A stretch of 6,397 nucleotides of DNA from CAYSIX01 sp964431205 (GCA_964431205.1 CAYSIX010000226.1:1-6397); one strand, 5' to 3'; counted from the first letter of the stretch, positions 1 through 5,772 are shown. The notes: generated by a model from the letters alone, not told the origin. Numbers and translations are program-made.

Positions 1-551
1 GTGTGCGGCCGGGGGACGGCGGCAACGAGACGGCGGACGGCGAGGTCGCCGGCGGTGGGTCCGCGGGGCGAGGGGGCGGGCTGGCGCGCGTGGGCTGGGT
101 GGCGGCGGGCGTGATGCTGGCGGGGTTGTTGTGGTGGCCTGCGGCGACGCGGGCGGTGACGCCGGTGCAGCGTGTGGTCGGCGTGGGCGTGGGAGCGGGA
201 GAGGCTGCGCGGCCGGGCGTCCGGTGGCGTGCGATCGGTCGTGCGATCCGGAGTGAGCGGTTGGGTGGGCCGCTGGCGGGGGTGGGGCCGGTGTACAAGC
301 AGGGGTTATACATCTGTTATCATGCGGATGTGCCGTATCTGAACGTCACGCGATCCGCCGATGCGCAGGCGGTGCTGGGTCGAGCGGAGGAACTGGGGGC
401 GTCGCTGCTGCTGGTGTCGGATCGCAGCGCGGCGGCAGCGGGCATCGCAACGGACGCGCGGTGGCGGCCGTGGCGGGACGTCCGCCTTGGCAATGGGCAC
501 ACGGGGCAGATCTACCGGCGCGTATCGGTGGCAGGTGAAGGTCAGGGATGA
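1..551 (+). CDS. C-terminal end of a membrane protein, probably a GT39/ArnT-like glycosyltransferase (5' partial)
   Basis: The reading frame is open from the left edge (first full codon at position 3) to TGA at 549-551, so only about the last 182 residues are present and the true start lies outside the window. The visible part has a Gly/Ala-rich stretch, one clear hydrophobic segment (about residues 29-50, 'VGWVAAGVMLAGLLWW'), and then a soluble tail. That tail has an alternating hydrophobic pattern ('GASLLLVSDR') and ends with 'HTGQIYRRV'. A last membrane helix followed by a small extracytoplasmic domain ending near 'IYRR' is common in integral-membrane GT39/PMT/ArnT-type transferases that use polyprenyl-phosphate sugars. 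The next gene, a polyprenyl-phosphate sugar synthase, would fit as donor supplier. No catalytic residues are in view, so the family call is inference. The frame is definitely coding in style (strong GC at third positions) and ends 28 bp before the next start. Confidence 0.55.
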   Translation, partial: VRPGDGGNETADGEVAGGGSAGRGGGLARVGWVAAGVMLAGLLWWPAATRAVTPVQRVVGVGVGAGEAARPGVRWRAIGRAIRSERLGGPLAGVGPVYKQGLYICYHADVPYLNVTRSADAQAVLGRAEELGASLLLVSDRSAAAAGIATDARWRPWRDVRLGNGHTGQIYRRVSVAGEGQG

Positions 552-566
552 TAAGTGGCCAGGGAT

Positions 567-570
567 GGAG
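567..570 (+). promoter_or_regulatory. Ribosome binding site favouring the GT2 start at 580
   Basis: GGAG lies 9 nt upstream of ATG 580. The competing in-frame ATG at 565 has only AGGG immediately adjacent, which is too close to serve as a ribosome binding site. This supports 580 over 565, a difference of five residues. Confidence 0.5.
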
Positions 571-579
571 CATCATGCG

Positions 580-1872
580 ATGGCCAAGGCGCAGACACAG
601 ACACCGAAGTGCCCGGCGACCGACGTGGTGGTGACGGCGGCGCAGGTCCCGCCGGCGTCGGCGCTGAGCCGAGCGTCAGACGCGGATCGCCGCGAGCGCG
701 CAGCCCAAGCGGCGGAGTCGGTAGCGGAGCTGAGCGTGGTGATCCCGTGCCTGAACGAGCGGGAGACGATCGGCACGTGCGTGGCCAAGGCGGTGCGTGC
801 GATGCGCGAAGCGGGGATCGACGGCGAGGTGATCGTCGCGGACAATGGGAGCACCGATGGCTCGCAACGGATCGCGACCGAGCGGGGCGCGCGGGTGGTG
901 GCGGTGTCGCGTCCGGGGTACGGCTCGGCGCTGCGTGGTGGGATCGAGGCGGCGTGCGGCCGGTACATCATCATGGGGGATGCGGACGACAGCTACGACT
1001 TTCTCCAGATCGGCAAGTTCGTCGAACGGTTGCGTGAGGGGAACGACCTGGTGATGGGCTGTCGGCTGCCGGGTGGCGGCGGACGGATCCGCAGGGGGGC
1101 GATGCCTTTCCTGCACCGGTGGGTGGGCAACCCGATGTTCACGCGGCTGGCGCGGTGGATGTTCCGGTCGCCGGTGAATGACGTGTACTGCGGACTGCGC
1201 GGTTTCACGCGCGAGTTCTACGATCGATTGAACCTGCGCTGCACAGGCATGGAGTTCGCGACGGAGATGGTGATCAAGAGCGGGATGCTCAGCGACCGGA
1301 TCGCGGAGGTGCCGATCGTGCTGCACCCGGACGGTCGGTCGCGCAAGCCGCACCTGCGGACGTTTTCCGACGGGTGGCGGACGCTGCGGTTCTTCCTGCT
1401 GTTCAGTCCGCGATGGACGCTGCTGGCGCCGGGGCTGGTGCTGACGGTGCTGGGGCTGATCGGCTTCGGACTGGCGTGGGCGGGGGCAACGATCGGGCCG
1501 GCGACGCTCGGGGCCCACTCGCTGATCGTCTCGATGCTCGCGATCCTGATCGGGTACCAGTCGATCGCGTTTGCCGTCTCGGCCAAGGTATTCGCGATCC
1601 GCGAGCACCTGTTGCCCGAGGTGCCGGCGTTGACCTGGCTGTTCCGATGGTTCCGTCTGGAGCGCGGGCTGGTGGTGGCGGCGCTGCTCATGCTCGCGGG
1701 GCTGGCGCTGGTTGCGGTGGCGGTGCGGCAGTGGGTGGTCGCGGACTTTGGTCCGCTCGACTACGCCCAGACGATGCGCTGGGTCGTGCCGGGCGTGACG
1801 CTGATCGCTCTGGGCTTTCAGACCATGCTCGCCAGCCTGCTGCTGAGCATGCTGCGCCTGGCCAGCGATTAG
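580..1872 (+). CDS. GT2 family polyprenyl-phosphate glycosyltransferase (DPM/DPG-synthase-like) with C-terminal membrane domain
   Basis: This is a 430-residue protein. The GT-A catalytic domain spans about residues 48-265. It has the N-terminal nucleotide-binding strand 'SVVIPCLNE' (52-60), 'ADNGSTDGS' (87-95), the metal-binding DxD in 'GDADDSYD' (D134 and D136), 'NDVYCGLRGF' (200-209) and 'GMEFATEM' (223-230), whose acidic residue is in the usual position of the acceptor/base motif. Four hydrophobic segments follow (about 283-305, 310-335, 361-385 and 399-427). This layout matches dolichol-/undecaprenyl-phosphate mannose or glucose synthases. These transfer a sugar from a nucleotide donor to a polyprenyl phosphate at the cytoplasmic membrane face, and the product is then used by membrane glycosyltransferases. 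The sugar cannot be predicted. Residues 1-47 are a low-complexity Ala/Arg-rich extension before the domain. It follows the membrane protein by 28 bp and is probably in the same transcript. The start is chosen by the Shine-Dalgarno; ATG 565 is the alternative. Confidence 0.9.
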   Translation: MAKAQTQTPKCPATDVVVTAAQVPPASALSRASDADRRERAAQAAESVAELSVVIPCLNERETIGTCVAKAVRAMREAGIDGEVIVADNGSTDGSQRIATERGARVVAVSRPGYGSALRGGIEAACGRYIIMGDADDSYDFLQIGKFVERLREGNDLVMGCRLPGGGGRIRRGAMPFLHRWVGNPMFTRLARWMFRSPVNDVYCGLRGFTREFYDRLNLRCTGMEFATEMVIKSGMLSDRIAEVPIVLHPDGRSRKPHLRTFSDGWRTLRFFLLFSPRWTLLAPGLVLTVLGLIGFGLAWAGATIGPATLGAHSLIVSMLAILIGYQSIAFAVSAKVFAIREHLLPEVPALTWLFRWFRLERGLVVAALLMLAGLALVAVAVRQWVVADFGPLDYAQTMRWVVPGVTLIALGFQTMLASLLLSMLRLASD

Positions 1873-2003
1873 GCGGGGCTGTGCCGCGGCCGCCGCAGGA
1901 CGTTCGCAGCGTGGCACGCCCATGGTCCGGGGCGAGCCGTCGTCCACCACGAGGTCACGCCGGCGACGCCGGACGAATCCGCTGCCGCCCGCATGCGCCC
2001 GTT

Positions 2004-2008
2004 GGAGA
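2004..2008 (+). promoter_or_regulatory. Ribosome binding site for the first methyltransferase
   Basis: GGAGA lies 10 nt before ATG 2019. It supports that start over an in-frame GTG at 1881, which would add 46 Arg/Pro-rich residues with no recognisable fold. Confidence 0.45.
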
Positions 2009-2018
2009 TCGCTTCCGC

Positions 2019-2774
2019 ATGCCCGTTCAGGCCGAACACATCACGCCCGAGACGAACGACGCGCCCGACACCGACGCCGAGCGCACGTCGGGCCCGATCC
2101 GCTGGGTCGAGAGCCAGTGCTGCTGCGACCCGGCGTGGGAACGGGCGTACGAGCGGTTCGAGACCCGCGAGCAGGAGGTGACCAAGTTCCTGCGTCGGCT
2201 GCGTCGGCTGGGCGTGACCGACTGGCCGCGGGACACGCGGATCGTGGACCTGTTCTGCGGGCGCGGCAGCGGGTTGATCGCGTTGCGACAGCTCGGCTTT
2301 ACGCGCCTGGAGGGTGTGGACCTGTCGGCGTCGCTGCTGGGACAATACGAGGGCCCGGCGACGCTGTACGTGGGGGACTGCCGATCGTTGCGGTTCGAAG
2401 ACGCGTCGCGCGACGCGGTGATTGTTCAGGGTGGGCTGCATCACCTGGCCGATCTGCCGGGCGACGTCGGCCGCGTGACGGCCGAAGCGGCGCGGGTGCT
2501 GAAACCGGGTGGTCGGCTGCTGGTGATCGAGCCGTGGATGACGCCGTTCCTGGCACTCGTGCACGCGGCGTGCCGGGTTCGCGCGGCGCGGCGGGTGTGG
2601 CCAAAGCTCGACGCTCTGGCGACGATGATTGAGCACGAGCACGCGACGTATGAGGCGTGGTTGTCGCGGCCGCGGACGATCCTGGCGGCCCTGGACCGGC
2701 ACTTCGACCGCCAGCGTGTCGCGATCGGCTGGGGCAAGCTCCACTACGTCGGGCGCAGGCGTCCGGGCGGATGA
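2019..2774 (+). CDS. Class I SAM-dependent methyltransferase, Cys-cluster N-terminus
   Basis: This is a 251-residue protein. The Rossmann-type SAM domain begins with motif I 'VDLFCGRGSG' (76-85), then the acidic residue binding the SAM ribose in 'GVDLS' (D101), 'VGDCRSL' (D120, adenine contact region), 'VIVQGGLHHL' (134-143) and the motif III-like 'VLKPGGRLLVIEP' (160-172). This is the Methyltransf_11/25 pattern of small-molecule or lipid methyltransferases. The N-terminal segment contains three consecutive cysteines ('SQCCCDPAWERAYERFET', 32-49) before a charged helix, outside the usual fold. The C-terminal part (about 173-251) has hydrophobic helices that may cap the active site. The acceptor is unknown. 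The 146 bp between the GT2 stop and this start contain no convincing gene. The next methyltransferase follows after 34 bp. Placement behind glycosyltransferases suggests a glycan or lipid substrate, by context only. Confidence 0.85.
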   Translation: MPVQAEHITPETNDAPDTDAERTSGPIRWVESQCCCDPAWERAYERFETREQEVTKFLRRLRRLGVTDWPRDTRIVDLFCGRGSGLIALRQLGFTRLEGVDLSASLLGQYEGPATLYVGDCRSLRFEDASRDAVIVQGGLHHLADLPGDVGRVTAEAARVLKPGGRLLVIEPWMTPFLALVHAACRVRAARRVWPKLDALATMIEHEHATYEAWLSRPRTILAALDRHFDRQRVAIGWGKLHYVGRRRPGG

Positions 2775-2808
2775 TGGTGTCGCACGAAATGCCCGGCGGG
2801 ATGAGATC

Positions 2809-3453
2809 ATGAACGCGTCGACGACCCTGAGAGCACGGTTTCACGAGTCGGTGGTGCATAGCCGACGGACGCGTGTGCTGGCCGAGCGGATCGCCCCGCT
2901 GCTGCCGCGTGGGGCTTCGGTGCTCGACGTCGGCTGCGGCGACGGCAAGATCGATCACCTGATCCAGCGAGCCCGGCCGGACGTGCGGATCAGCGGCGTG
3001 GACGTGCTGGTTCGCCCGTCAGCGCTGATCCCGGTGCAGGAATTCGATGGCAACCGGTTGCCGTTGGAGGACGACGCGGTGGACGCGGTGCTGTTCATCG
3101 ACGTGCTGCACCACACCGATGATCCGGCGGCGCTGCTGGCCGAGGCGGCCCGCGTGGCGCGGTCGTGCGTGGTGGTCAAGGACCATCTGCGCCGGGGCGT
3201 GCTCGCCGGGCCGACGCTTCGGTTCATGGACTGGTTCGGCAACAGCCAGCACGGGGTGGCGTTGACGTACAACTACTGGTCGCCGCGGCAGTGGCGGGAC
3301 GCCTTCGCGGCGCTGGGCCTGGAGGTCGAACAGACGGACACGCGCCTGGGACTTTACCCGGCGTACGCGGCGTGGCTGTTTGATCGCGGGCTGCACGTGC
3401 TCACGAAACTGCGGGTGCCCGGGGCGGCGAGCGACGACGCCTCGGCGACGTGA
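2809..3453 (+). CDS. Second class I SAM-dependent methyltransferase
   Basis: This is a 214-residue protein. SAM motif I is 'VLDVGCGDGK' (38-47), the acidic residue of motif II is in 'GVDV' (D65), and 'LPLEDDAVDAVLFIDVLHHTDDP' (84-106) matches the Methyltransf_11 core. After it comes a conspicuous block 'VVVKDHLRRG' (121-130) and 'FMDWFGNSQHGVALTYNYW' (139-157). I associate this type of block with a subfamily found beside glycosyltransferases, although the acceptor is unknown. The two methyltransferases are not recent duplicates: outside motif I they share little. The ATG at 2809 has GGGA 7 nt upstream, and this start places motif I at the usual distance from the N-terminus. It is the last gene of the plus-strand cluster and ends 23 bp from the convergent cimA stop. 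Confidence 0.87.
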   Translation: MNASTTLRARFHESVVHSRRTRVLAERIAPLLPRGASVLDVGCGDGKIDHLIQRARPDVRISGVDVLVRPSALIPVQEFDGNRLPLEDDAVDAVLFIDVLHHTDDPAALLAEAARVARSCVVVKDHLRRGVLAGPTLRFMDWFGNSQHGVALTYNYWSPRQWRDAFAALGLEVEQTDTRLGLYPAYAAWLFDRGLHVLTKLRVPGAASDDASAT

Positions 3454-3476
3454 TCGGGGAGCGCGTCCGCATCCCC

Positions 3477-5171
3477 TCACGCTCCGACGGGTTTCGCCCC
3501 GCACTCGATCAGGTGATACGCGAACGCGTCGGTGATCGCCTGCCAGCTCGCGTCGACGATGTTCTCGTTCACGCCGATCGTGCTGAACCGCTGCACGACC
3601 GGCCCCGCGCCGCCGTCGTCGCGGACCGCGAAGTCAATCACGACGCGCACCTTCGCGGCGGACTCGGCCGTCGGGTTCACGACGCGGACCTTGTAGTCGG
3701 TCAGGTGGATCGACGCGAGCTGCGGGTAGTGGTCGCGGACGCACTTGCGCAGGGCGGCGTCGAGGGCGTTGACCGGGCCGTCGCCCTCGGCCACGCGGTG
3801 CTCGGTCACGTCGCCGACGTGCAGCTTGATCGTCGCCTCGGTCGCGGGCGGGTCGCCGTCGCGCTTGAGGATCACGCAGCGGTAGTGGTCGAGCGTCCAG
3901 AACCGCGGCCGGGTGCCCAGCACGTCGTGCACGAGCAGCTCGAAGCTCGCCACCGCCGACTCGAACTGATAGCCCTGGTGCTCGAGGTCCTGCACGCGCT
4001 CGAGCACGGCCCGCTGGAGCTCGCGGTTGTTTTCGATGTCGAACTTCCGGCCCAGGGTCGCGGAGATGTTGCTGGCACCGGACAGCTCGCTGATCAGCAC
4101 GCGCCGGGTGTTGCCGACCCGGTCCGGCTCGACGTGCTCGTAGCTGTGCGCGACGCGCTGCACGGCGTGGACGTGCATGCCGCCCTTGTGCGCAAACGCG
4201 CCGGGGCCGACAAACGGCTGGCCGGGCACGAGGTTCAGGTTGGCCAGCTCGTACACGTATCGCGACAGCTCAGTCAGCCGCTGCAACGCCCCCGGCGCCA
4301 GGCAGTCGTACCCGAGCTTGAGGCCCAGGTTCGCCGCGACGGTGGTCAGGTCCACGTTGCCGCACCGCTCGCCGATGCCGTTGATCGTGCCCTGCACGTG
4401 CGTGCAGCCGGCCTCGACCGCCGCGAGGCTGTTGGCCACCGCGAGGCCGCCGTCGTTGTGCGTGTGAATGCCCAGCACGGTTTCGAGTCTTGAGTCCTGA
4501 GTCTTGAGTTTGTCGCGCACGGCGTGGACCGCCTGCGCCACCCACTTCGGCAGCGACCCGCCGTTCGTGTCGCACAACACCAGCCGCCTCGCCCCGCCCG
4601 CCAGCGCCGCCCGCATCGTCTCCAGCGCATACTCCGGGTTCGACCGGAAACCGTCGAAGAAATGCTCGGCGTCGTAGATCACCTCTTCCACGTGCTCGGC
4701 CGCCGCGCACACCGCCACCGACTCCTCGATCATCTTCAGGTTCTCGTCCCGACTGACCCGCAGCACCTCGTCCACGTGCAGGTCCCACGTCTTGCCGACG
4801 ATCGTGATCACCGGCGTCCGCGCCGCCAGCAGCGCCCGCATCCCCGGGTCGTCGGTCGCCGCGTACCCCTTGCGCCGCGTCATGCCGAACGCGCAGACCT
4901 TCGCGTGCTTCAGCGGCTGCTGCCGCACCTGCTCGAAGAACGCCACGTCCTTCGGGTTCGACAACGGGTACCCGCCCTCGATGTAGTCGAAGCCCAGCTC
5001 GTCGAGCAGGCGCGCGATCTTGAGCTTGTCCACCAGGCTCAGGTTCACCCCCTCGCCCTGCGTGCCGTCACGCAGCGTCGTGTCGTACAGCTCGATCCGC
5101 CGGGCGGCCGGCGTGGCGGGCGCGGCGGCGGGGTCGGTCGTCGTCTCGCGGGTCGTCTGGGTCGTGCTCAT
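3477..5171 (-). CDS. cimA: (R)-citramalate synthase, LeuA/HMGL-like family
   Basis: This 564-residue enzyme condenses pyruvate with acetyl-CoA to (R)-citramalate, the first step of the threonine-independent route to isoleucine. The catalytic TIM barrel starts with 'ELYDTTLRDGTQGEG' (27-41; R34 and D35 at the catalytic/metal site). It continues with 'YIEGGYPLSNPKD' (63-75), typical of the long citramalate synthase family (TIGR00977 type) rather than 2-isopropylmalate synthase. The metal ligands 'HTHND' (236-240) and 'GTINGIGERCGN' (261-272) follow. 'HKGGMHVHAV' (328-337) opens the linker region, and residues from about 440 to 555 form the LeuA-type regulatory domain, where end-product inhibition by isoleucine is expected. 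The start at 5171 has GGAG 8 nt upstream. ATG 5213 (14 residues longer) lacks a good site, and a longer frame from GTG 5309 would read through the terminator hairpin. Residues 222-231 come from a 7-bp tandem repeat. Expression is probably controlled by the upstream leader. Confidence 0.93.
   Translation of the reverse strand: MSTTQTTRETTTDPAAAPATPAARRIELYDTTLRDGTQGEGVNLSLVDKLKIARLLDELGFDYIEGGYPLSNPKDVAFFEQVRQQPLKHAKVCAFGMTRRKGYAATDDPGMRALLAARTPVITIVGKTWDLHVDEVLRVSRDENLKMIEESVAVCAAAEHVEEVIYDAEHFFDGFRSNPEYALETMRAALAGGARRLVLCDTNGGSLPKWVAQAVHAVRDKLKTQDSRLETVLGIHTHNDGGLAVANSLAAVEAGCTHVQGTINGIGERCGNVDLTTVAANLGLKLGYDCLAPGALQRLTELSRYVYELANLNLVPGQPFVGPGAFAHKGGMHVHAVQRVAHSYEHVEPDRVGNTRRVLISELSGASNISATLGRKFDIENNRELQRAVLERVQDLEHQGYQFESAVASFELLVHDVLGTRPRFWTLDHYRCVILKRDGDPPATEATIKLHVGDVTEHRVAEGDGPVNALDAALRKCVRDHYPQLASIHLTDYKVRVVNPTAESAAKVRVVIDFAVRDDGGAGPVVQRFSTIGVNENIVDASWQAITDAFAYHLIECGAKPVGA
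4485..4512 (-). repeat. Four tandem 7-bp repeats inside cimA
   Basis: On the plus strand the units are GAGTCTT, GAGTCCT, GAGTCTT and GAGTTTG. On the coding strand these are CAAACTC, AAGACTC, AGGACTC and AAGACTC. The 28 bp are in frame and encode about 'KLKTQDSRLE', just before the 'GIHTHND' metal-binding strand. This is a surface loop position where family members normally have only a short turn. G+C of the block is 13/28, far below the flanks. The first three units are near-identical and the fourth is degenerate. Confidence 0.8.
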
Positions 5172-5179
5172 CTCGGTCG

Positions 5180-5183
5180 CTCC
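5180..5183 (-). promoter_or_regulatory. Ribosome binding site for cimA
   Basis: On the minus strand GGAG lies 8 nt before ATG 5171. It is the best site among the candidate cimA starts and decides the annotated start. Confidence 0.6.
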
Positions 5184-5236
5184 GGCTTCGGGCGCGTGCG
5201 CCCCGTCGCTCATGTCGGACACTCGGTCGCGCCAAC

Positions 5237-5263
5237 AAAAAAACCCTGCCGGCGAGGCAGGGT
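5237..5263 (-). terminator. Intrinsic terminator in the cimA leader (attenuator terminator)
   Basis: Read on the minus strand, ACCCTGCC (5263-5256), a 5-nt loop and GGCAGGGT (5250-5243) form a perfect 8-bp GC-rich stem. It runs directly into seven T residues (5243-5237, the first of which is the last stem base). It points towards cimA and lies 65 nt before the cimA start, so it would stop cimA transcription unless prevented. No minus-strand gene ends just upstream except the 18-codon leader ORF, which argues for attenuation rather than simple insulation. Confidence 0.85.
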
Positions 5264-5315
5264 GGCGAATGCTTCGATCACGGCATCGAGAATCGCGCCC
5301 TACCTCCACGGCGGG
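5237..5315 (-). promoter_or_regulatory. Candidate ribosome-mediated transcription attenuator of cimA
   Basis: Four short segments can pair alternatively in the minus-strand RNA. Segment 1 is CCCGCC (5315-5310, inside the leader ORF). Segment 2 is GGTAGGG (5304-5298, spanning the leader stop codon). Segment 3 is CCCTGCC (5262-5256). Segment 4 is GGCAGGGT (5250-5243). Pairing 3:4 is the terminator. Pairing 2:3 (seven pairs, one of them U-G) is an antiterminator that would sequester the terminator's 5' arm. Pairing 1:2 is a weaker interrupted hairpin. A ribosome stalled on the last Ile codon of the leader (codon 13) would leave segment 2 free, because segment 2 begins 13 nt after that codon, and so allow 2:3 and read-through. 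A ribosome reaching the stop codon would cover segment 2 and allow termination. The pairing is seen directly; the mechanism is inferred from the trp/ilv/thr attenuation model. Confidence 0.68.
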
Positions 5316-5356
5316 TCAATGGCGATCATCTCGATAATTCCGGTCGTTCGTGTCAT
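5300..5356 (-). CDS. Ile-rich leader peptide of cimA (18 aa)
   Basis: ATG 5356 to TAG 5302-5300 encodes MTRTTGIIEMIAIDPPWR. Four of 18 residues are isoleucine (codons 7, 8, 11 and 13) and three are threonine, whereas cimA itself has 21 Ile in 564. Two of the Ile codons are ATT in a very GC-rich genome. The ORF sits 36 nt before the intrinsic terminator and overlaps RNA segments that can pair with it. Its expected role is as a sensor: slow translation when Ile-tRNA is scarce would favour read-through into cimA, whose pathway makes isoleucine. An AGG lies 5 nt before the ATG, but the predicted transcription start is so close that translation may be nearly leaderless. It is too short to be judged by homology. 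Codon content, position and pairing are the evidence. Confidence 0.65.
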   Translation of the reverse strand: MTRTTGIIEMIAIDPPWR

Positions 5357-5366
5357 CTTGACCTAC

Positions 5367-5395
5367 AGAATAGCACCGGACCGCCCGGCGGGCAA
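5367..5395 (-). promoter_or_regulatory. Candidate sigma70-type promoter of the cimA leader
   Basis: On the minus strand, TTGCCC (5395-5390, 4 of 6 matches to TTGACA) and TATTCT (5372-5367, 4 of 6 to TATAAT) are separated by exactly 17 bp. Transcription would start near 5360, a few bases before the leader ATG at 5356. The position fits the leader, but the boxes are only moderate matches. Confidence 0.45.
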
Positions 5396-5669
5396 GGCCC
5401 GGCAGGCAAATCGCTACGCCCCGCGGCCACGTCGCCCCGCCGCCGCGTCCATGGCCAAGAATAGGCATAAATCCGAGCCGATCCGTGAACGTTCGCGGCC
5501 AGATGTAGCGGGGCACCACCCGACGCGCACGAGCCCAGCCCCGCAAGGCGCGGGTTGTCCTCGGGTCACGCCTTGACACGCGCGGAGATCGCTCGCGGTG
5601 TGGCGTTCGGCCGGAAGCGACCGAGACGTACCGCCCCTAGCGGCATCGGCCAACGGTACAAGTGGAAAA
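5396..5669. other. Stretch without a recognised gene between the cimA promoter and tRNA-Leu
   Basis: Together with the promoter and its short leader this makes about 310 bp without a structural gene. The open frames across it on both strands have no recognisable protein signature. It holds an AT-richer patch around 5459-5472 in otherwise GC-rich DNA, the 8-bp palindrome GAACGTTC at 5487-5494, and an inverted repeat GTACCG (5628-5633) / CGGTAC (5654-5659) just downstream of the tRNA. That repeat could belong to tRNA 3'-end formation but has no T-run. No function can be assigned. Confidence 0.4.
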
Positions 5670-5755
5670 TGCCCGGGACAGGATTCGAACCTGCAAGGGA
5701 TTTTACTCCCACCGCCACCTCAAGGCGGCGCGTCTGCCAGTTCCGCCACCCGGGC
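5670..5755 (-). tRNA. tRNA-Leu, anticodon GAG
   Basis: The 86-nt gene folds into a type II cloverleaf. The acceptor stem is GCCCGGG (5755-5749) with CCCGGGC, followed by discriminator A (5670). The D arm contains 'AACTGGCAGA'. The anticodon stem is CCGCC/GGCGG with loop TTGAGGT, giving anticodon GAG, which reads CUC and CUU. The long variable arm has a GGGA/TCCC stem, as expected for tRNA-Leu. The T arm is GCAGG-TTCGAAT-CCTGT. The 3' CCA is not encoded (TTT follows the discriminator), so it must be added by the CCA-adding enzyme. The anticodon arm closely resembles bacterial tRNA-Leu(GAG). It is transcribed towards the cimA leader but ends more than 300 bp before it. Confidence 0.96.
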
Positions 5756-5766
5756 ATCCGGCCGAC

Positions 5767-5772
5767 AGTATA
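5767..5772 (-). promoter_or_regulatory. -10 element of the tRNA-Leu promoter
   Basis: TATACT (5 of 6 matches to TATAAT) is read on the minus strand and ends 11 nt before the first tRNA base, so transcription would start a few nucleotides upstream of the mature 5' end. No good -35 hexamer is visible at 16-18 bp; the best has about 3 of 6 matches (CTCGCA at 18 bp). Confidence 0.5.

Noticed and set aside
676..1950. 424-codon minus-strand open frame opposite the GT2 gene
   Set aside because: It is a low-complexity His/Arg/Gln/Pro composition, antisense to a gene with complete GT2 motifs. It is a GC-driven shadow.
1881..2018. N-terminal extension of the first methyltransferase from GTG 1881
   Set aside because: The 46 extra residues are Arg/Pro-rich and unlike the rest of the protein, while ATG 2019 has its own Shine-Dalgarno.
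3450..4493. 347-codon plus-strand open frame opposite cimA
   Set aside because: It is Arg/His/Val-rich with no domain and lies antisense to a clearly conserved enzyme. It is an expected shadow of GC-rich coding sequence.
5172..5309. Longer cimA reading frame beginning at GTG 5309
   Set aside because: It would translate straight through the terminator hairpin and its T-run, giving an odd 'GFFCW' stretch. It adds 46 residues without family similarity and ignores the good ribosome binding site before ATG 5171.
5484..5497. Near-palindrome around GAACGTTC as a LexA-type operator
   Set aside because: Gram-positive LexA boxes have four bases between GAAC and GTTC; here there are none, and no gene starts nearby. 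Chance is sufficient explanation.
5316..5579. 87-codon minus-strand open frame between tRNA-Leu and cimA
   Set aside because: It has no domain and is Arg-rich. It overlaps the candidate promoter and the leader peptide in another frame, and its composition looks like translated non-coding DNA.
5628..5659. Inverted repeat GTACCG/CGGTAC as the tRNA-Leu terminator
   Set aside because: The stem is only 6 bp with a 20-nt loop and no T-run on the minus strand, so it is too weak to call.
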